This document shows, in pieces, positions 11,892-24,778 of a DNA stretch of 64,000 bases; the stretch's first letter is position 1, and every line of letters begins with the position of its first letter. Position numbers and translations under genes: made by a program. Source of the DNA: Brachynemurus nebulosus (lineage: Eukaryota; Arthropoda; Insecta; Neuroptera; Myrmeleontidae); contig JAPWDM010000005.1 of assembly GCA_035578155.1 (NCBI GenBank), positions 38,092,108-38,156,107 on the forward strand, in the 5' to 3' direction. The notes under the pieces are model-generated. The model did not search any database, was not told the DNA's origin, and saw only the letters and a program-made list of their open reading frames with translations.

Positions 11892-14526
11892 GATCGTGAT
11901 TTATATTCAGAGGTTAAAACATATAGAACTTCGAATATCGCACTGAAAATTTATAAAATAATAATTCATTCACTTACCCTTCTTTTCGCTTATCAGCTAA
12001 TTGTTTAATTAACAGTAAGCTTACTGACAATCAGTTTGTTCGAACATTGTCAAGGAAAGAAAGGAGAACTTTTAATATTTTATTAAGGACAATTTATTTT
12101 AATCCTTTGAATTATAAATATAATAATAACCATCATCGTAATATTACAACATATTCTGTGATTTTTTTTATTTATGTCCATTTTACAATAATTGGATTAA
12201 CTTTTAAATTGTGTATAAACAAAGACACACTGTCGAATGCGCTGTTAAGACTAATAAATATTTTTTAATTTTAAAATTGGAAAAAGTAAGGAAGAAATTT
12301 TTAAAGAAACAGAGCAAGAGTAGGAGACAGAAATTTGAAAGACATTATTCTACATTTAATAATGAACTGTTTAGTTTTACTTAAACTTACTTAATTGTTC
12401 ATAAAATTAGTACTTTTTTTGTTTGCATTTATATTTTTCATACATTGAACAGATTTACAAATATATTGGTTTAAATGGCATTGTGAATTACAGCATTAAA
12501 ATATGATAAATATGATATTTTTTTTAATTTGTGCTCGTTTTGTAGAAAAATTTAGGAAACTAGATTTTTATTTCAATCTTGTATATCACATTTGGATGCC
12601 AAGATTTTTTGCATGTTAATAATGAGTGTATCAGTTGAAATGTTTGTATGAATTTGATCAATTGTTGAAAATAGATTATCAGTCCTAACCTCAAAAATAA
12701 ACAAAAAATCACGTCCAGTCAGCTGTCGGTCAAGTAAAAAATTAAGTTATGTCAAAAATAGTAACGTAATGTTATAGAATTCTAATTCCAACAACTGACA
12801 AAGGTGTGATGATGCTAGAATTAAATGTACTATTTATTTTTAAATATTTAAAAAGCTACGTTTTATTTAGTACAAACTATTTCCTAATTGTCAATATTTT
12901 AAGTAGTCAGTCTTTCAGAAATTTTATTATAAAAATTTGCCTATAAAAAATTATTTTTTCTTTTATTTGTCTGGCATACAAATTGATAAATTATTTTGAT
13001 ATGACTTTGTGAAAAATGATATTCTGGTTTTCTTTAAAACAGTTTTTTCTTCCACTGTTGATTATACATAAAAGTACTGATCTAATAAATAATGGGTATG
13101 ATTTTTCAATTGTGCCCAAGTTTAAAATGAAAAAATTTTCTAAGCTATTGACCAAAATAATCAGGGAAGTACACGACAATTAAATTGGCTTAAAATCAAA
13201 TTTTTCTAAAAATTTTGTAGGTACGTACATATTTGTTTAAATTTAACTAGACGTTAATATTTTACAAAAGCATTTTATCAACCTATAAGCCTTATTTAAG
13301 CAGTCAACCCGGGAATTTTCTACAATTTATCTACTTAAATTTTTAACTAGACTAAGAGTAATTAGTTGGCAGTGACTACGAAAAATTATTGTTCCATTCT
13401 TATTTCTTACTTAATTTTCTTTTCCCTTATATATTATAAAAATGAAAAAAGTTTTGATTGTTAGTTATTTCCACTCTTCATCTAATGAAAATACCCTGGT
13501 TAAGTTAGGTCCAAATTGTTGTATATGTTAAAAATTTTAGGGCTTACTTATTTTTTATTTCTAATAGTCCTTCTATTTTATTTTACTTATAGTCTCTTCA
13601 TTTACTGGAATGTAAATTCCTTAATTTTAATTTTATTTTAATTATCAAAAGACAAATGTTTTTTCTTTGGTTTTTTGTCATATTAGCAGTAAAATTAATA
13701 GTTAGTGTATAATACAATACAATTTGAAGAATGTAATGTACAAAAAATTTAACAGATTTTTTTAAATAAAATTAAAGCTGAATCTATATTATAAAATTTT
13801 TTTATGATATTAAAACATTTCGTATTGCAACATCAAATTACAATATAAATTAAATTTTCTATTTTTTTTTCTAATATACGAATTTTACACAATTGCAATA
13901 ATGGAAAACTAAATATTAGGAATATATTATTTAAATAAAAAAAAATGTTTAAATTAGAATAATAGGACGTTTTAAAAGTTTATTTTGTTTAAACAAACGA
14001 AGGTATACAAAATTTTATATTATTTAAACATTTATATTTAAATTACAATTGTATATATAGAGGCATTACTTATTATGATAGTAATGCCATCTGTATTTTG
14101 ACATTGATAAGCTTTTAAAACTGGCATATAAGTGTTCGTTTTGTGGTTAACTTCATTTGTTTAAATGAATAATTCAAACGTATATTTTGCAGTAGCTTCT
14201 TATTTTGTAACAAATATCATTTTTATATAAACTTCAATTTATTTAACAACATAATTTTGCATAAAAATTATTTCTTACGACGTTAAATAGTTTACTATTA
14301 AGACGGCTATTTAATTATTCATATTTCTATATCAAAAATTTTAAAATTAACATTAAAAAAATATTAACATTATAAAAAATGAAAAGTGTTTATCATAGTG
14401 TTTTATATAACAACAATTTTTTAAAATATTTTGTGATCCATCTAATATTTTTTTTAATTTTTTTTTCACTTATTGTTTTAAAACATCACATGTGTTTTTG
14501 AACTTAAAATGTAATTACACAAATTA
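11890..14526. other. Intergenic and tincar 3' flank
   Basis: A+T-rich sequence downstream of the tincar stop codon at 14527. The part nearest the gene is presumably its 3' UTR; a minus-strand AATAAA lies near 14240 as one possible polyadenylation signal. A short hairpin around the word GGCATTACT lies at about 14062-14092. No exon, RNA gene or bounded mobile element was recognised in the rest. Confidence 0.45.
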
Positions 14527-17500
14527 TTACGAGTTATAATGATAAATTTCGCCAGAAATCCTTGTAGTCGTAGTACCTGATGCACCATATATTGATTCAG
14601 CAGCGTTAACTCTCGCGTGTATACCATTGTGATGTATATATGATGGTAGTCGCTTGACAAGCGGATTTGGTGCCCCCGTAAATAGTCTTACCCCATTTAG
14701 TTGTGTGGGTATGGTCGTGTGTTGTCTAGGAAATGCGTTACAACTTGTTCCACCACCCAGTGAAACTGGATTTTGTGGAATACTGCTGGAAGAATGTTGA
14801 GGTAATGGCATTGTTGAACAATGTGGATATGCCAGCGATGACGCTACTGGCTGTGTAGGATAATGTGGTAACGTAGCAGATGATTGGGTGTTGCGTAAAA
14901 CGTCGTTGTGTTCGGTAAACGAAGTCATACGCATATTTGTTGGTCTGCCAAATGATTCATCTTTGGCAATTATACTCGGTGAAAGATCGGGAGTTGCTCG
15001 GGATGCTGGTTTACGTCGAATTACGACTGTGCTTTCACCGGAAGTTTCTAAAATTACAGCAGGAACTCCATGTGGTGTTGACTGTTCAGGGATATCTCCG
15101 TTAATCGACGTGTTTGTGCTTGAAACGTAGATAGGAGAATTAATTCCTGATGAAAATCCATACACTGGTTGTGTAGTAACACTTGGGGAAAAGTTTTGTG
15201 GACTAGATACTAAGGGGGGTGTGCATTGATTTGATTTTTGTGGTGAAGCTTGTTGCCATTGTTGTTGCGCATTTTGATTTACTTCGGCTGCAGCTTTTGC
15301 TTGCGGGCGTTCAGAACTTTCATTTGAATGAACACCACTAGAGCTTTCACTGTGGTTACTACCTGGTACTTCAGGCGGCGACGCAGAAGATTCGGACGCG
15401 GTAATTGAATTTGACCGTGGAGTTAATTCATCATGTGGCATGCCTGAGTCAGCTCTACGTAAACAACGTGGAGTGCTACCAGTCCCACTTGTCTGAAACG
15501 GTAACTCATTTATTAATACAAGAGAATTTAAAGAAGTTAGTATAGAAAAAATATAAATAAAGGAATAGAATAAATAAAATAAAATAAGAAACCCAAAGCA
15601 TAGAAATGACTGCAAAGCGAACCTGTGGTGTTACATGTTGCACATTAGGTGTACATGGTGCTTGTTTTGTAGATGTGGAACATGAAGCAGCTGATGCGGG
15701 CATACCGTCTGGCTCGTCCCGATCAGACAACGGTTCGGGTGTTAATAATGGACTAGGATCTTCATAATCTATAGGAGGTATTAAATCTCTACTGGTACTT
15801 GCATATGTTACACTTTCATCTTGCATACAAGCAAGTAACTGAAAATTGTGAAGTGTTAGTAGCGAAAAAGTTTGTCAGATTTTTTGGTTAGTTAATAGAT
15901 TAATATTAAGTTAAGGCCAACATATTCGAAAGCTCTTCTTACCTTGCCTTCTTCCGATGTTGAATCATCTCCTGGATCTGTTAATTGCGGTGCAAGTGGA
16001 AGTTCCCGCAAGGTGGCATAATCGCCGTCATCTTCATCCACCCCGTTTCCGGGCCGATTTCTGGCCTTGGAGAATCCTGTCTTATTACTGAAATATAATA
16101 TCTTTTATTTATTAACATGTTACGTTGAGTACGAGACAACATAAAAAGCTAAAAAATTTAAAATATTAGTAAAGAAACAGAAATGTTAGTAATGCATACC
16201 AAACATTCAAAATAATACAAAACCTTCAAAAACACGAAAAAAAAATATTAAAACACACAACGAATTCCATGCGCAGCCAAACACATAAAAACACAACACC
16301 GATAGAGAAGGCCTATAGTTACCGAGATGAGGACGTACTGGGGATGTCATTAAATGTGACTTTATGTTTGCCACCGCCTCCTAATTTCTTATTGAACCAT
16401 CCCATTTTCTCATTATCTGGTGATCGGGCTGGCGATATAATTGGTCGTAACCAATAAATTTGTTCCTCTCCATCGGCATCATCACCATCGGCTATAAAAG
16501 AACAAGGTCCTATAAATTTACGTCAATAATAATTCACAAAAAAGAAATTTACTTTGCCCGGCACGAGATTTTCGTTCTATTGCTGCTTTCTGGATCACGC
16601 TCATAATAGCTTTTTTCGGTGAGGATTCTTGAATTGTATACGTTCGTCCATTTCCAACAACTAGCAAGGGGGCTGAACTTGAGTCTTCACAGTTACCACG
16701 ATGTGACGTTATCAGATCTACATCCGTCACTAGTTTTACAGATTTCGCTGAACGCACTGCTGCTCGGCCGACAGTTACACGCAATTTAAAAATCCATTTT
16801 TGTTTGATTGTTAGGAATAACCAAAGAACAATCCAGAAAAATAAGTGTAAAAGACCACCAATAATACAGGCCAGAATCGCTCCGTCCAAGCTTCCACGAT
16901 ACACGACTGTATAATCGTGGAGTAGAGGGGCATTACACACGGCCACAGAAATGAGAACGCACAATGCTGCACAATGCGTAACGTAGCCCCATCCTGTGTT
17001 ATTTGACGACTTCATGACGATGATTTTCCGGTGGCGTTCATGATTTATAAATGCATTAAACCTTCAAAAAAGTCCTCCATCATTAAAAAATTTTTGTTGA
17101 AAATTTTATCAAAAAATCTTACCTTCCATATCCATATAAATACAGAACTAAACTAGACGATAACACTAATAAAAAAGAGAGTATAAATAATCCCAGTGTG
17201 ACATGTGGATTGAGCAAAAATGGTGATTTTGTCGACATGACAAACATTGATATGCCTTTATCTGGATGGTGACGTAATAGTGGCAGTGCTTTGGTCGGAC
17301 CAATCATTTGAACTTTATACAAAATGGACATACCGGCATACGCCAGTAAACTTTGTAGACCGTTAGTGAGCAACTGAAATGAAAAGAGTGCTCCAAAACA
17401 CTTATTTGTGCTCCAAAAAACGGCTGGATAACGCACAGAGTAGACAAGTAAGGAAACTGCATAATTAAGATATTCGACGCTTACGGAACTTCCCCAACCG

Positions 17501-17879
17501 GCATCTAGAATTTAATAATGTTGTTGAAATTAGAATTTCGAGGATGATTTCCTATAGCTAATGATTGTGAGTCAACCAATGAATATCTTACCTGGTCCAG
17601 TTGCATCAACTTCAATATTTTCCGGTCCAAGAATACTTTTTAACGTTTGTACCATACTAAATGGTTGACTTCGTGGACTATCTGACGACATTCCTGTGAA
17701 ATTATTGTAGAAAGAGAAATTTGCACCGCTTGCATTCGCAAATGCTGAAGATACCGGGAAAGAATTGAGCTGGACATTTGGTGCAGATCCATTAACTGAT
17801 GAACCAGTCACGAAACTTAATACAACTAAACGATCACGATGCACTACCATAAAGTCTAAATCTGTTTTCCAGATTGATT
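14527..17879 (-). CDS. tinc: Tincar, multi-pass membrane protein (5' end not in window)
   Basis: Seven minus-strand exons join in phase: 17879-17592, 17504-17123, 17061-16553, 16491-16323, 16087-15943, 15838-15623 and 15492-14527, stop at 14529-14527. They give 2675 coding bases, about 890 residues. Introns are 61 to 235 bases and GT-AG. The first exon starts mid-protein, on two bases of a split codon before SIWKTDLDFMVVHRDRL, so the N-terminal part lies upstream. Landmarks: SVRYPAVFWSTNKCFGALFS, NGLQSLLAYAGMSILYKVQ, SPFLLNPHVTLGLFILSFLL, GWGYVTHCAALCVL, LLHDYTVVYRGSLDGAILA, WLFLTIKQKWIFKLRVTVGR, LLVVGNGRTYTIQESSPKKA, then DGEEQIYWLRPI and DDGDYATLRELPL. At least five hydrophobic membrane segments are visible. 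The last 400 or so residues are Ser/Pro/Gln/Asn-rich and look disordered. The family name comes from my memory of insect tincar; it functions in fly eye and heart-associated tissues. Confidence 0.88.
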
Positions 17880-18406
17880 CTGAAAATAAAAGAAAGACAC
17901 TTTTCAAATTCAAATTATATGCAGACAAATCAATAAAAGTGGATGTACATCCGACTGATTAATAAGATCTGATACTATACTCTTTTGGAAAAAACGAAAA
18001 TTATAAAAGTCCTATTTGAAAAAGCCTTGAGAAAGCTTTATAAGTAGACACAGATGTGAAAATATAAACGCTATTACAGCTAGTAAACTTACAAACTAAA
18101 ACAAAAAAACTACTGTGTTCTCCAATTTCCTTTTTTATACTGTCTTTTCTGCTTACACCGTTCATAGAAAAAGCAGTACACTTTTCAATTTATTGGGAAC
18201 ATGGGAACAGTTAGTCGCGTCCTGAATACCAGTAGATCTTTAAATGTTGCATACGTACGGGATATTTGCAGAAGATATTCATGTATTTGTGCACATTTAT
18301 ATAAAACTTGCAATTTAAGTAACGTTTTAAAAACTCTCTTTTATGATAGTTATTCGAAACAAGCGGGAGCAGAACATTGTAACACATAAATATATACACA
18401 AAAAAT

Positions 18407-18480
18407 ACCATATTTTATGAGTAAGGTAAAAGAGAATTAACATACCATATTTTATGAGTAAGGTAAAAGAGAATTAACAT
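18407..18480. repeat. Tandem duplication, 2 x 37 bases
   Basis: Two perfect adjacent copies of a 37-base unit starting ACCATATTTTATGAGTAAGG. Perfect identity suggests a recent duplication. Confidence 0.95.
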
Positions 18481-19233
18481 GAAATAATAAGTTTGCATAT
18501 TTGAATCTTTTAAACCATGTGTAAGTCGACATAATTTATAAAATTTTAGTATTATTCAATGGAAATAAACCAATTAAAGGAATAGAACAGTTAAGCGTAC
18601 AAATAGTTTATTTAGAGAGGAAATTTCTTAGATTGTCTTAACTTTCGTTTTAACTACCGTACAATAGTTAGAAATATAATAATGTTATTATGTGCTTTAT
18701 CATTTATTGCCATAATATTTCGAGTCTAAAGAAACTTGAATATTTTCGGTTCAATTAAAACTGGATAGTCAGAATTAGATAATTCTGACAGGAATTTTGT
18801 AGCAAAACAGTGTTCCTCATTGTCTTACTAGAAATAACTAAAATCAAATCTTTCACTATATCGCAGAATTTCTTTATTTGCATTTTTTTAATATTCTCAG
18901 AATCCAGTATTGAAGATTATTGAACCTGGATATTTATATTTTATTGTTAGAGAGAATACCTTGCAAGAACTTAGGAAGAAGATTTATTCCACCGTCTTGC
19001 CAAGAGATTCCCACCCATTCTCATGATAAAAATATGCATTTTTAATATACTGTGTCCGATATTATTTGGCAATCATACCTTGTCTAAAGGTATAGTATTC
19101 ATTTTGGTTTATTTCCGCCTGGACAAAACTATTAGTTATCAAGGTCGTCTAACCTTTTTAGATGTTTTCCGATGGTGAATTTCGCACAACTTATTTCAGA
19201 CTTTGAAGTAGTATCAAGGTTAGTTCGGGATGT

Positions 19234-19264
19234 TCCCTATTAGGGACTTATCCCTATTAGGGAC
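19234..19264. repeat. Direct repeat of a small palindromic word
   Basis: TCCCTATTAGGGAC occurs twice with a 3-base gap. Each copy is itself nearly self-complementary (TCCCTAtTAGGGA). Confidence 0.85.
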
Positions 19265-20207
19265 AGTAAACTAGTTAGAATAGACGTATTTGAGAGAGGA
19301 TCTGGAGATTGTTAAAAATACAATTCATTTTAAACGTAATATTTCTGTCATTCTATTTCTGTTTGATGCATACGTCTACAAAAACCTTTACCATTATCTA
19401 TTACACCTCATATTGTCATTCCACAATTCGAGGTAATGAATTAAAATACCTATAACTTACTTTATAACAAAAAATCCTTCGAATTATGTGCCGACGCAAG
19501 TTAATTGAATAGAAAGCTAAATGAGTAAAATATATTAAATCAACTAAACTTTGCTTGCCAAACAAATGAATTATTAAACAAAATGGTTTTTCTGTTTTAA
19601 TGCGTGCTGGCGTGTATCACGAAATCGTCGGTCGTAATGTTTTTAATCTTTTTACTTACATCTACACAGTTCAATGGAGCTTTACGAATACACAAATACA
19701 ATCTTGTAACTTTATTTATTACTTTTTGCGTAGGAAATAATAATTTATGTTAAACTTAATAAAATTATTAGCTCGGGCGTTAATAATTTTTCAAAATAAA
19801 CCCATGTTTGACATAATTAAAATTAAAAAATTGTTTTTATCGGAAATACATAAGAAGGAACAAACAAGGAATAATACGGGGTGAATTTTAAATATAATTA
19901 AAAAGTTTGTTACACGAAATTCTATTAAAATGTAATATGTGTTGAAAATTTAAATTTAATTATTAATAATATTAACATAAATAAAAATTAATAAAAAGTA
20001 ATATAAATTTAAATATAAGTTTTCCAATATTACATTAATAATTTAATGAAAAATTGTTTTTGTTGAGTCATAATAGATAGAATAGTAATAGTTCAGGATA
20101 ACACGAGCACTACACTTGAGTTTTGCCATTCCGCTATTATTAGATATGAATGAACCGAGTGACCGAATTTAATTAAACGAAATTAATTAATTATAATTGA
20201 AAGATAA

Positions 20208-20283
20208 TGGAAAGATTCGAACTTGTGACCTTTCGAAGTGTATTTTGTAACACTATATCCACTGGTCTACTCGTTTCGCTCTT
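20208..20283 (-). ncRNA. tRNA-like sequence (tRNA pseudogene or SINE head)
   Basis: On the minus strand a pol III A-box-like stretch (GTAGACCAGTGGATATAG) is followed about 30 bases on by a B-box-like GGTCACAAGTTCGAATC, spaced as in a tRNA. A clean acceptor stem is not evident, so this is more likely a tRNA-derived SINE head or pseudogene than a functional tRNA. Confidence 0.45.
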
Positions 20284-20454
20284 CAAAACTACTTAAAATC
20301 GATAAATTTCTAGTATGGATGTGTTTATGAACTTTCAATTTTTCTGTCCGTCTGCTTTTACATCTTTCATACACGTAAATGCAACAGGGTGAAGTATCTA
20401 TATCAATTTAAATAATTAATATTGGAAAGGTTTACTTTGTGAAAATCCATATTA

Positions 20455-20656
20455 AAAAACATGGGATCGTTGCTTTGTCACTTTTCACAACAAAAATCGT
20501 ATAAACACGAGTCGACTTTCGGCAATTACGTCATCCTCAGGTGGAAAACACAACTGTTTGTGTTTTTCACCTGAGGATGGCGTAATGGCCGAAAGTCGAT
20601 TCGTGTTTATACGATTTTTGTTGTGAAAAGTGACAAAGCAACGATTCCATGTTTTT
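20455..20656. repeat. Near-perfect hairpin element, about 99-base arms
   Basis: Arms 20455-20553 and 20558-20656 are reverse complements with few mismatches and a loop of about 4 bases. The arm contains CCTGAGGATGGCGTAATGGC followed by CGAAAGTCGA. This resembles the conserved tail of Penelope-like elements, where a 'ctgatgatg' block precedes a 'cgaaacg' block. It may be an inverted pair of such ends. Confidence 0.8.
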
Positions 20657-21106
20657 TCTATATCAATTTGTAGTAGAGAATTTTTTTCTTAAATTCGTGA
20701 GGTACTCTCGTATTGGAAAGAGGGGATGAAAATTTTTTTTCGACGTATCGCATCGAATGGCCGTGTGGGATATCAGTAGAAAGGGCGCGCAAAATAAAAT
20801 TGAGGTTCCTTTTACCGTTTTTCATTTTTAAGTCCTGTTTGCGAAATATTCAATTTCAAATTGTCGAGTTGCTTATCCCGTCTCTCTGAAGTTTTTAATC
20901 AATGATCCAAAAACTCGGAAAAAGTTACAAACACTATCCCTTTCTGAAAACACTCACTTAAAATTATTTCGGGTAAAATAGTGGTAGCGTAGATCGTTTG
21001 AATATTTTTCGCGTTATCCTACTGAAAGTCACATATATCGGTATTAGAACGTTCTCACTAATCTCACTCTTACTGACAGCTTTATATATATTTACTAGTA
21101 GAGATC

Positions 21107-21560
21107 AAGTGCGGGAAATTGTCGATTGCCGACGAAAGCGAAGTTGAGCGCACTAACGTAGTGAGTGCGCGCATTCGCTTGAGTGGGGCAATCGACAATC
21201 CCACACGAGTTGCACATACTATTTTTTATTACGAATTTCAAATTACTTTTTCTATTATTATCACTATTTTTGACATTTTTATTACTTTTTAAAATAATAT
21301 TTTTAAGTGTTCGTCTTTTTTTTCTGAATTAATTATCGTTTAAATTACTTTGTTGGTGGTTTCTATAGAAACAATTATGAAATATTTATTAAATGCAAAA
21401 TTAAGAGGCGGCTTTGCGTGTTTTATTGTCAATTTGCGTGTGGAAAGTTACTTTCCACACGCAAAAAAGTATGCGGGAAGAGTACAGTGGGTAAACAGCA
21501 ATTTGGATTCAGAAATGTGTGCGCCAAGTTAGTACTTCTCCCGCATGAGTAATAAAAAAT
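21107..21560. mobile_element. Multi-hairpin non-autonomous element, copy 1
   Basis: A second copy at 57304-57696 matches along its length. The ends are AAGTGCGGGA and TCCCGCATGAG. Three nested hairpins are visible: GTCGATTGCC with GGCAATCGAC; GTGTGGAAAG with CTTTCCACAC at about 21438-21463; and GCGGGAAGAGTAC with GTACTTCTCCCGC (about 21474-21544). This copy has an extra block in the first hairpin (21131-21170, including GCGCACTAACGTAGTGAGTG) that the second lacks. No coding sequence. Confidence 0.7.
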
Positions 21561-22368
21561 CTTTTTTAATTTTTTTTTTTCGGTAGTGGTCTTTGAAATT
21601 ATAAGCACATATAACCCGGCTTTAAATAGTTTGCACTGTACTGGCAAGAATATTTAAAGCCGAAGAGGTGTACCCAATTAATAAATAATTTTAATATCTT
21701 GGATTTCTATTAAAATTTTTATGAAGTTCATAGAAGTTAAAAAGCGTAAAAATTATATTTTATTATAATAATGTTATATACGAGTACATACCTACTTAAT
21801 ATAAATCATAAAAGTTGTTTCCAACAATGTATTACATAATACAACACGTTACCAAAGAGATAAAAAAGAATCTTTATTATTGATAATATTTATTTTCTTC
21901 CTTATGTAAAAGAAAAAAGAAGTGCTTCCTTTTTAGTTGCCATGGCTTTTATCATTTACCATTAATAAATATTTGAATACATAACCTCTATTTCTTCCTT
22001 GGCGACTCACACTTCCCGGAAAATTCGATTTATATGCAAACAAGTTTTACTTGATATATTTTTATAATCTTCGACATCGTTTACTTGGAGGTTTTTGTTT
22101 TACTTAAAAAGGAATGAATGTATCTAGATAAAAGTACATTCGCGTTATAAAACCAATAATAGCGTCAAAATAAAATATATTATAAAGATTAAAAAGATTA
22201 AGTATATAAATTTTGTAATTTCTTATAACGAGTTTTCTTTATAAAAAAAATATCGTTTTGAATAATACGAATGAAAATGATAAGATGGTTTTTGGAGACT
22301 ACTGAACTCTACAACCATACTGTCGCCTAAGAGAATCTTTTAAATTTAATAGTAGGTATCTATATATA

Positions 22369-22821
22369 CCATGTGAGTTTTCTGAGAGTTGCCATTTCTA
22401 TTACAACCAAATTTTTATGATAGAAATGGTACTAGAAAAGGTTCTCTTCTTGGATGTAATGGAAATGTAACCAAGCAAAACACTATCGGTTGAAGTAGCC
22501 TCAAGTACATATGCATATTTTTACCGTCTAACTGATAAATTAAAGAAAAATTAAAAAATTAAACTTGGGTAAAAAATTTTTTTTTGCTCATTTACGTTGT
22601 TAATTAATGCATTAGAATAGTTTTATCGAAAAATTAATATATAGTCTCATTTAAAAATCTACAAGTTTGTATCATAGTTCGAAAACCATAAGAGATATAA
22701 AGCTCCTGACTATAGAATTCGGTTGCCCCCGTCGATATCTACAACTCTTATGGAACAATTTTTCGATTAAATCAACGATTTGGCTGTAATAAAAATGGCA
22801 ACTCTCGAAAAACTCACACAG
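22369..22821. mobile_element. MITE with about 45-base terminal inverted repeats
   Basis: The left end has GAGTTTTCTGAGAGTTGCCA and runs into ATTACAACCAAA. The right end carries the complement (about 22783-22821). Total about 453 bases with no coding frame. Target duplication not clear, so the superfamily is unassigned. Confidence 0.65.
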
Positions 22822-22829
22822 TAAAGTGA

Positions 22830-24440
22830 ATTAAGTATGTTAGTTTTGGGCATATTATTTGAACACAATTTTGAAATAAAAAAAGAAAATTAAGTTTCTC
22901 ATTTAAAACTTTTACAATATCTAATATATACTTCTACGATTTAAACACAAATAGTCATAACAGAAATAAAAACAAAACTATTAATAAACTTTTTCATTGG
23001 ATATTACTGAGATGCCACTTGACTGCGACTTTGAATACTAGTTATGATTGAAACATATTACTTCAATGTGAACAGAACTAACAAAATATCCTCCGTAAAT
23101 TTATAAATATATATTTTTCTGTCGTATACTTTAGCGAAACTCCTTTTTATGCGATGGATAGAGACCGTATAAAGAAAAAGAATCCCACAAAAAGAAAAGA
23201 AATATTCCAAAATTTCAAATTGCTATAAAAAGTTCACTACAGATTGTAAAAAATAAAACTTTTTTTATGCGGTGCACAGAAATCGCATAAAAAGAGTTTA
23301 GAAAATTGATTTATACACGATAATATTTTTAAATATATTACTCCATTGCTATAATATTGCAAAAATTGTAATATATACATATGTAAAGAAACTGAATAAT
23401 GCAATAATTTATATATATTTATGTAATGTGATGATAAAATGCGTTAAAAAAGAACTAGTAAATAACTAACTTTCCTACAAATTAATGAACAAACTTTTTC
23501 CTTTTTCTTACTATTCTCATTATGCATTTTGATGGGCATTTTTTTATTAAAGCAGCATAAATTGCACAAAAATAGATTCAGAATAGTAGGTTTCTATGCA
23601 GGTAGAATTAGTTTCTAAAATATCTACCATTTTTTTTCTTTTTTTTTATCACTCTACTCTTCTACAATGGGGGTGCACAGAAAAGCCGTCTGTGTGTAAT
23701 AAAAATAAAAAAAACTTATGAAAGTATATTGTATCTATTATATATGATTATATCCGGTTTTCTGAATCTTTTCTTTGGTCAACATGGTATAAACGTTAAA
23801 TATATTTATACAATAATTTGTAGAAAGAAAATTGTCTGAATAATTTTTGTAAGAAAATGAACTTTTCAAGATAAAATGAATTCGTGTTTTATCTTGGGAA
23901 TATTTTTTATCGTTACTAGTGCTGCTGAATACTTTTATGGGAATATTGACTTTTGGTTAGACAACAGTAAAAACAGTTTAGTATATTGAAGGTTTTAATT
24001 GAAAATGTAATTTAAAAGTATATCAAATTTAACATACAAAGAGAGCAACATTGTTTATGTTTTAATGTTTTAATTTACCTATGTACCACTTGCTGTAATC
24101 AATGCTATTATGATCGAATTGACAGAGTAAATTATACAATGTTTTAAAAACCTGCGATCAAAAAGCTTTAAAAAGTTTTAAATAAAAATTCCTAAAATTC
24201 TATATATTTCAAATTTCATTATAATTTTGAAAAATCTAATTTTCATCCGTTGTATGTAACAAGTATTGCCGTGTATTTTGTAGTGTAATATACACGACCA
24301 AATGAAATTAGCTTATTTTAAATTATAATGAAATTTTGAGGAACAGTGTTTATCAAACTTGGTTAGAAACAATCCAGCAATTACCAGCTTTTAAAATGGA
24401 TTTTAAAATTTTTTTCTAGAAACCAATCTTTATCAAATTG
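22830..24440. other. No feature recognised
   Basis: A+T-rich, likely intronic or intergenic. Nothing supportable was seen. Confidence 0.45.
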
Positions 24441-24442
24441 TC

Positions 24443-24481
24443 TAGATCCTAGCTAGTTTTATTGAAATTAGCTAGGATCTA
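24443..24481. repeat. Short palindrome
   Basis: TAGATCCTAGCTAG and CTAGCTAGGATCTA-type arms form a small hairpin with a short A+T loop. Confidence 0.7.
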
Positions 24482-24616
24482 GCTAGGAACTGTTCCGGAT
24501 TACCAACTCCAAATAAAAAGAACCGTGTTAAAATTAGTTAAGCCGTTTTGGAAGGGAATTTGGTAACAGACACATAAATACACACATAAACCTCTTACTT
24601 CAAACGCACATACTCA

Positions 24617-24778
24617 TAGGGCCGGCGACAGAAATGACGGGCCTGCGGCTACAGCAAAAAATTTTAAAAATTTTTTCTCTAAAAATACAGCTGGAGAGCA
24701 AAATCACTCTTTCGGGCCTCTGTTTAGACCCGGATGCCCCGGGCAATTGCTCCACCTGACCCCCTCTCGCCGACCCTA
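24617..24778. mobile_element. hAT-type MITE, family A copy 2
   Basis: The ends AGGGCCGGCGACAG and CTCTCGCCGACCCT match the element at 2464-2661 in inverse orientation. The interior shares GGGCAATTGCTC with the other copy's complement. The flanking octamers match at only about 5 of 8, suggesting an older insertion. Confidence 0.65.

Larger units (their letters stand above)
17880..20207. other. Probable tincar intron or upstream sequence
   Basis: Begins at the acceptor (CAG at 17882-17880) of the most upstream tincar exon found. No further tincar exon is recognisable here. It holds two small direct duplications, at 18407-18480 and 19234-19264. Confidence 0.5.

Noticed and set aside
14888..15130. 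80-codon plus-strand frame
   Set aside because: Antisense shadow of the last tincar exon.
18407..18480. Direct repeats considered as a CRISPR-like array
   Set aside because: Only two adjacent copies without spacers, in a eukaryotic genome.
20208..20283. Functional tRNA gene
   Set aside because: A- and B-box-like words are present but I could not form a convincing acceptor stem; kept only as a tRNA-like sequence.
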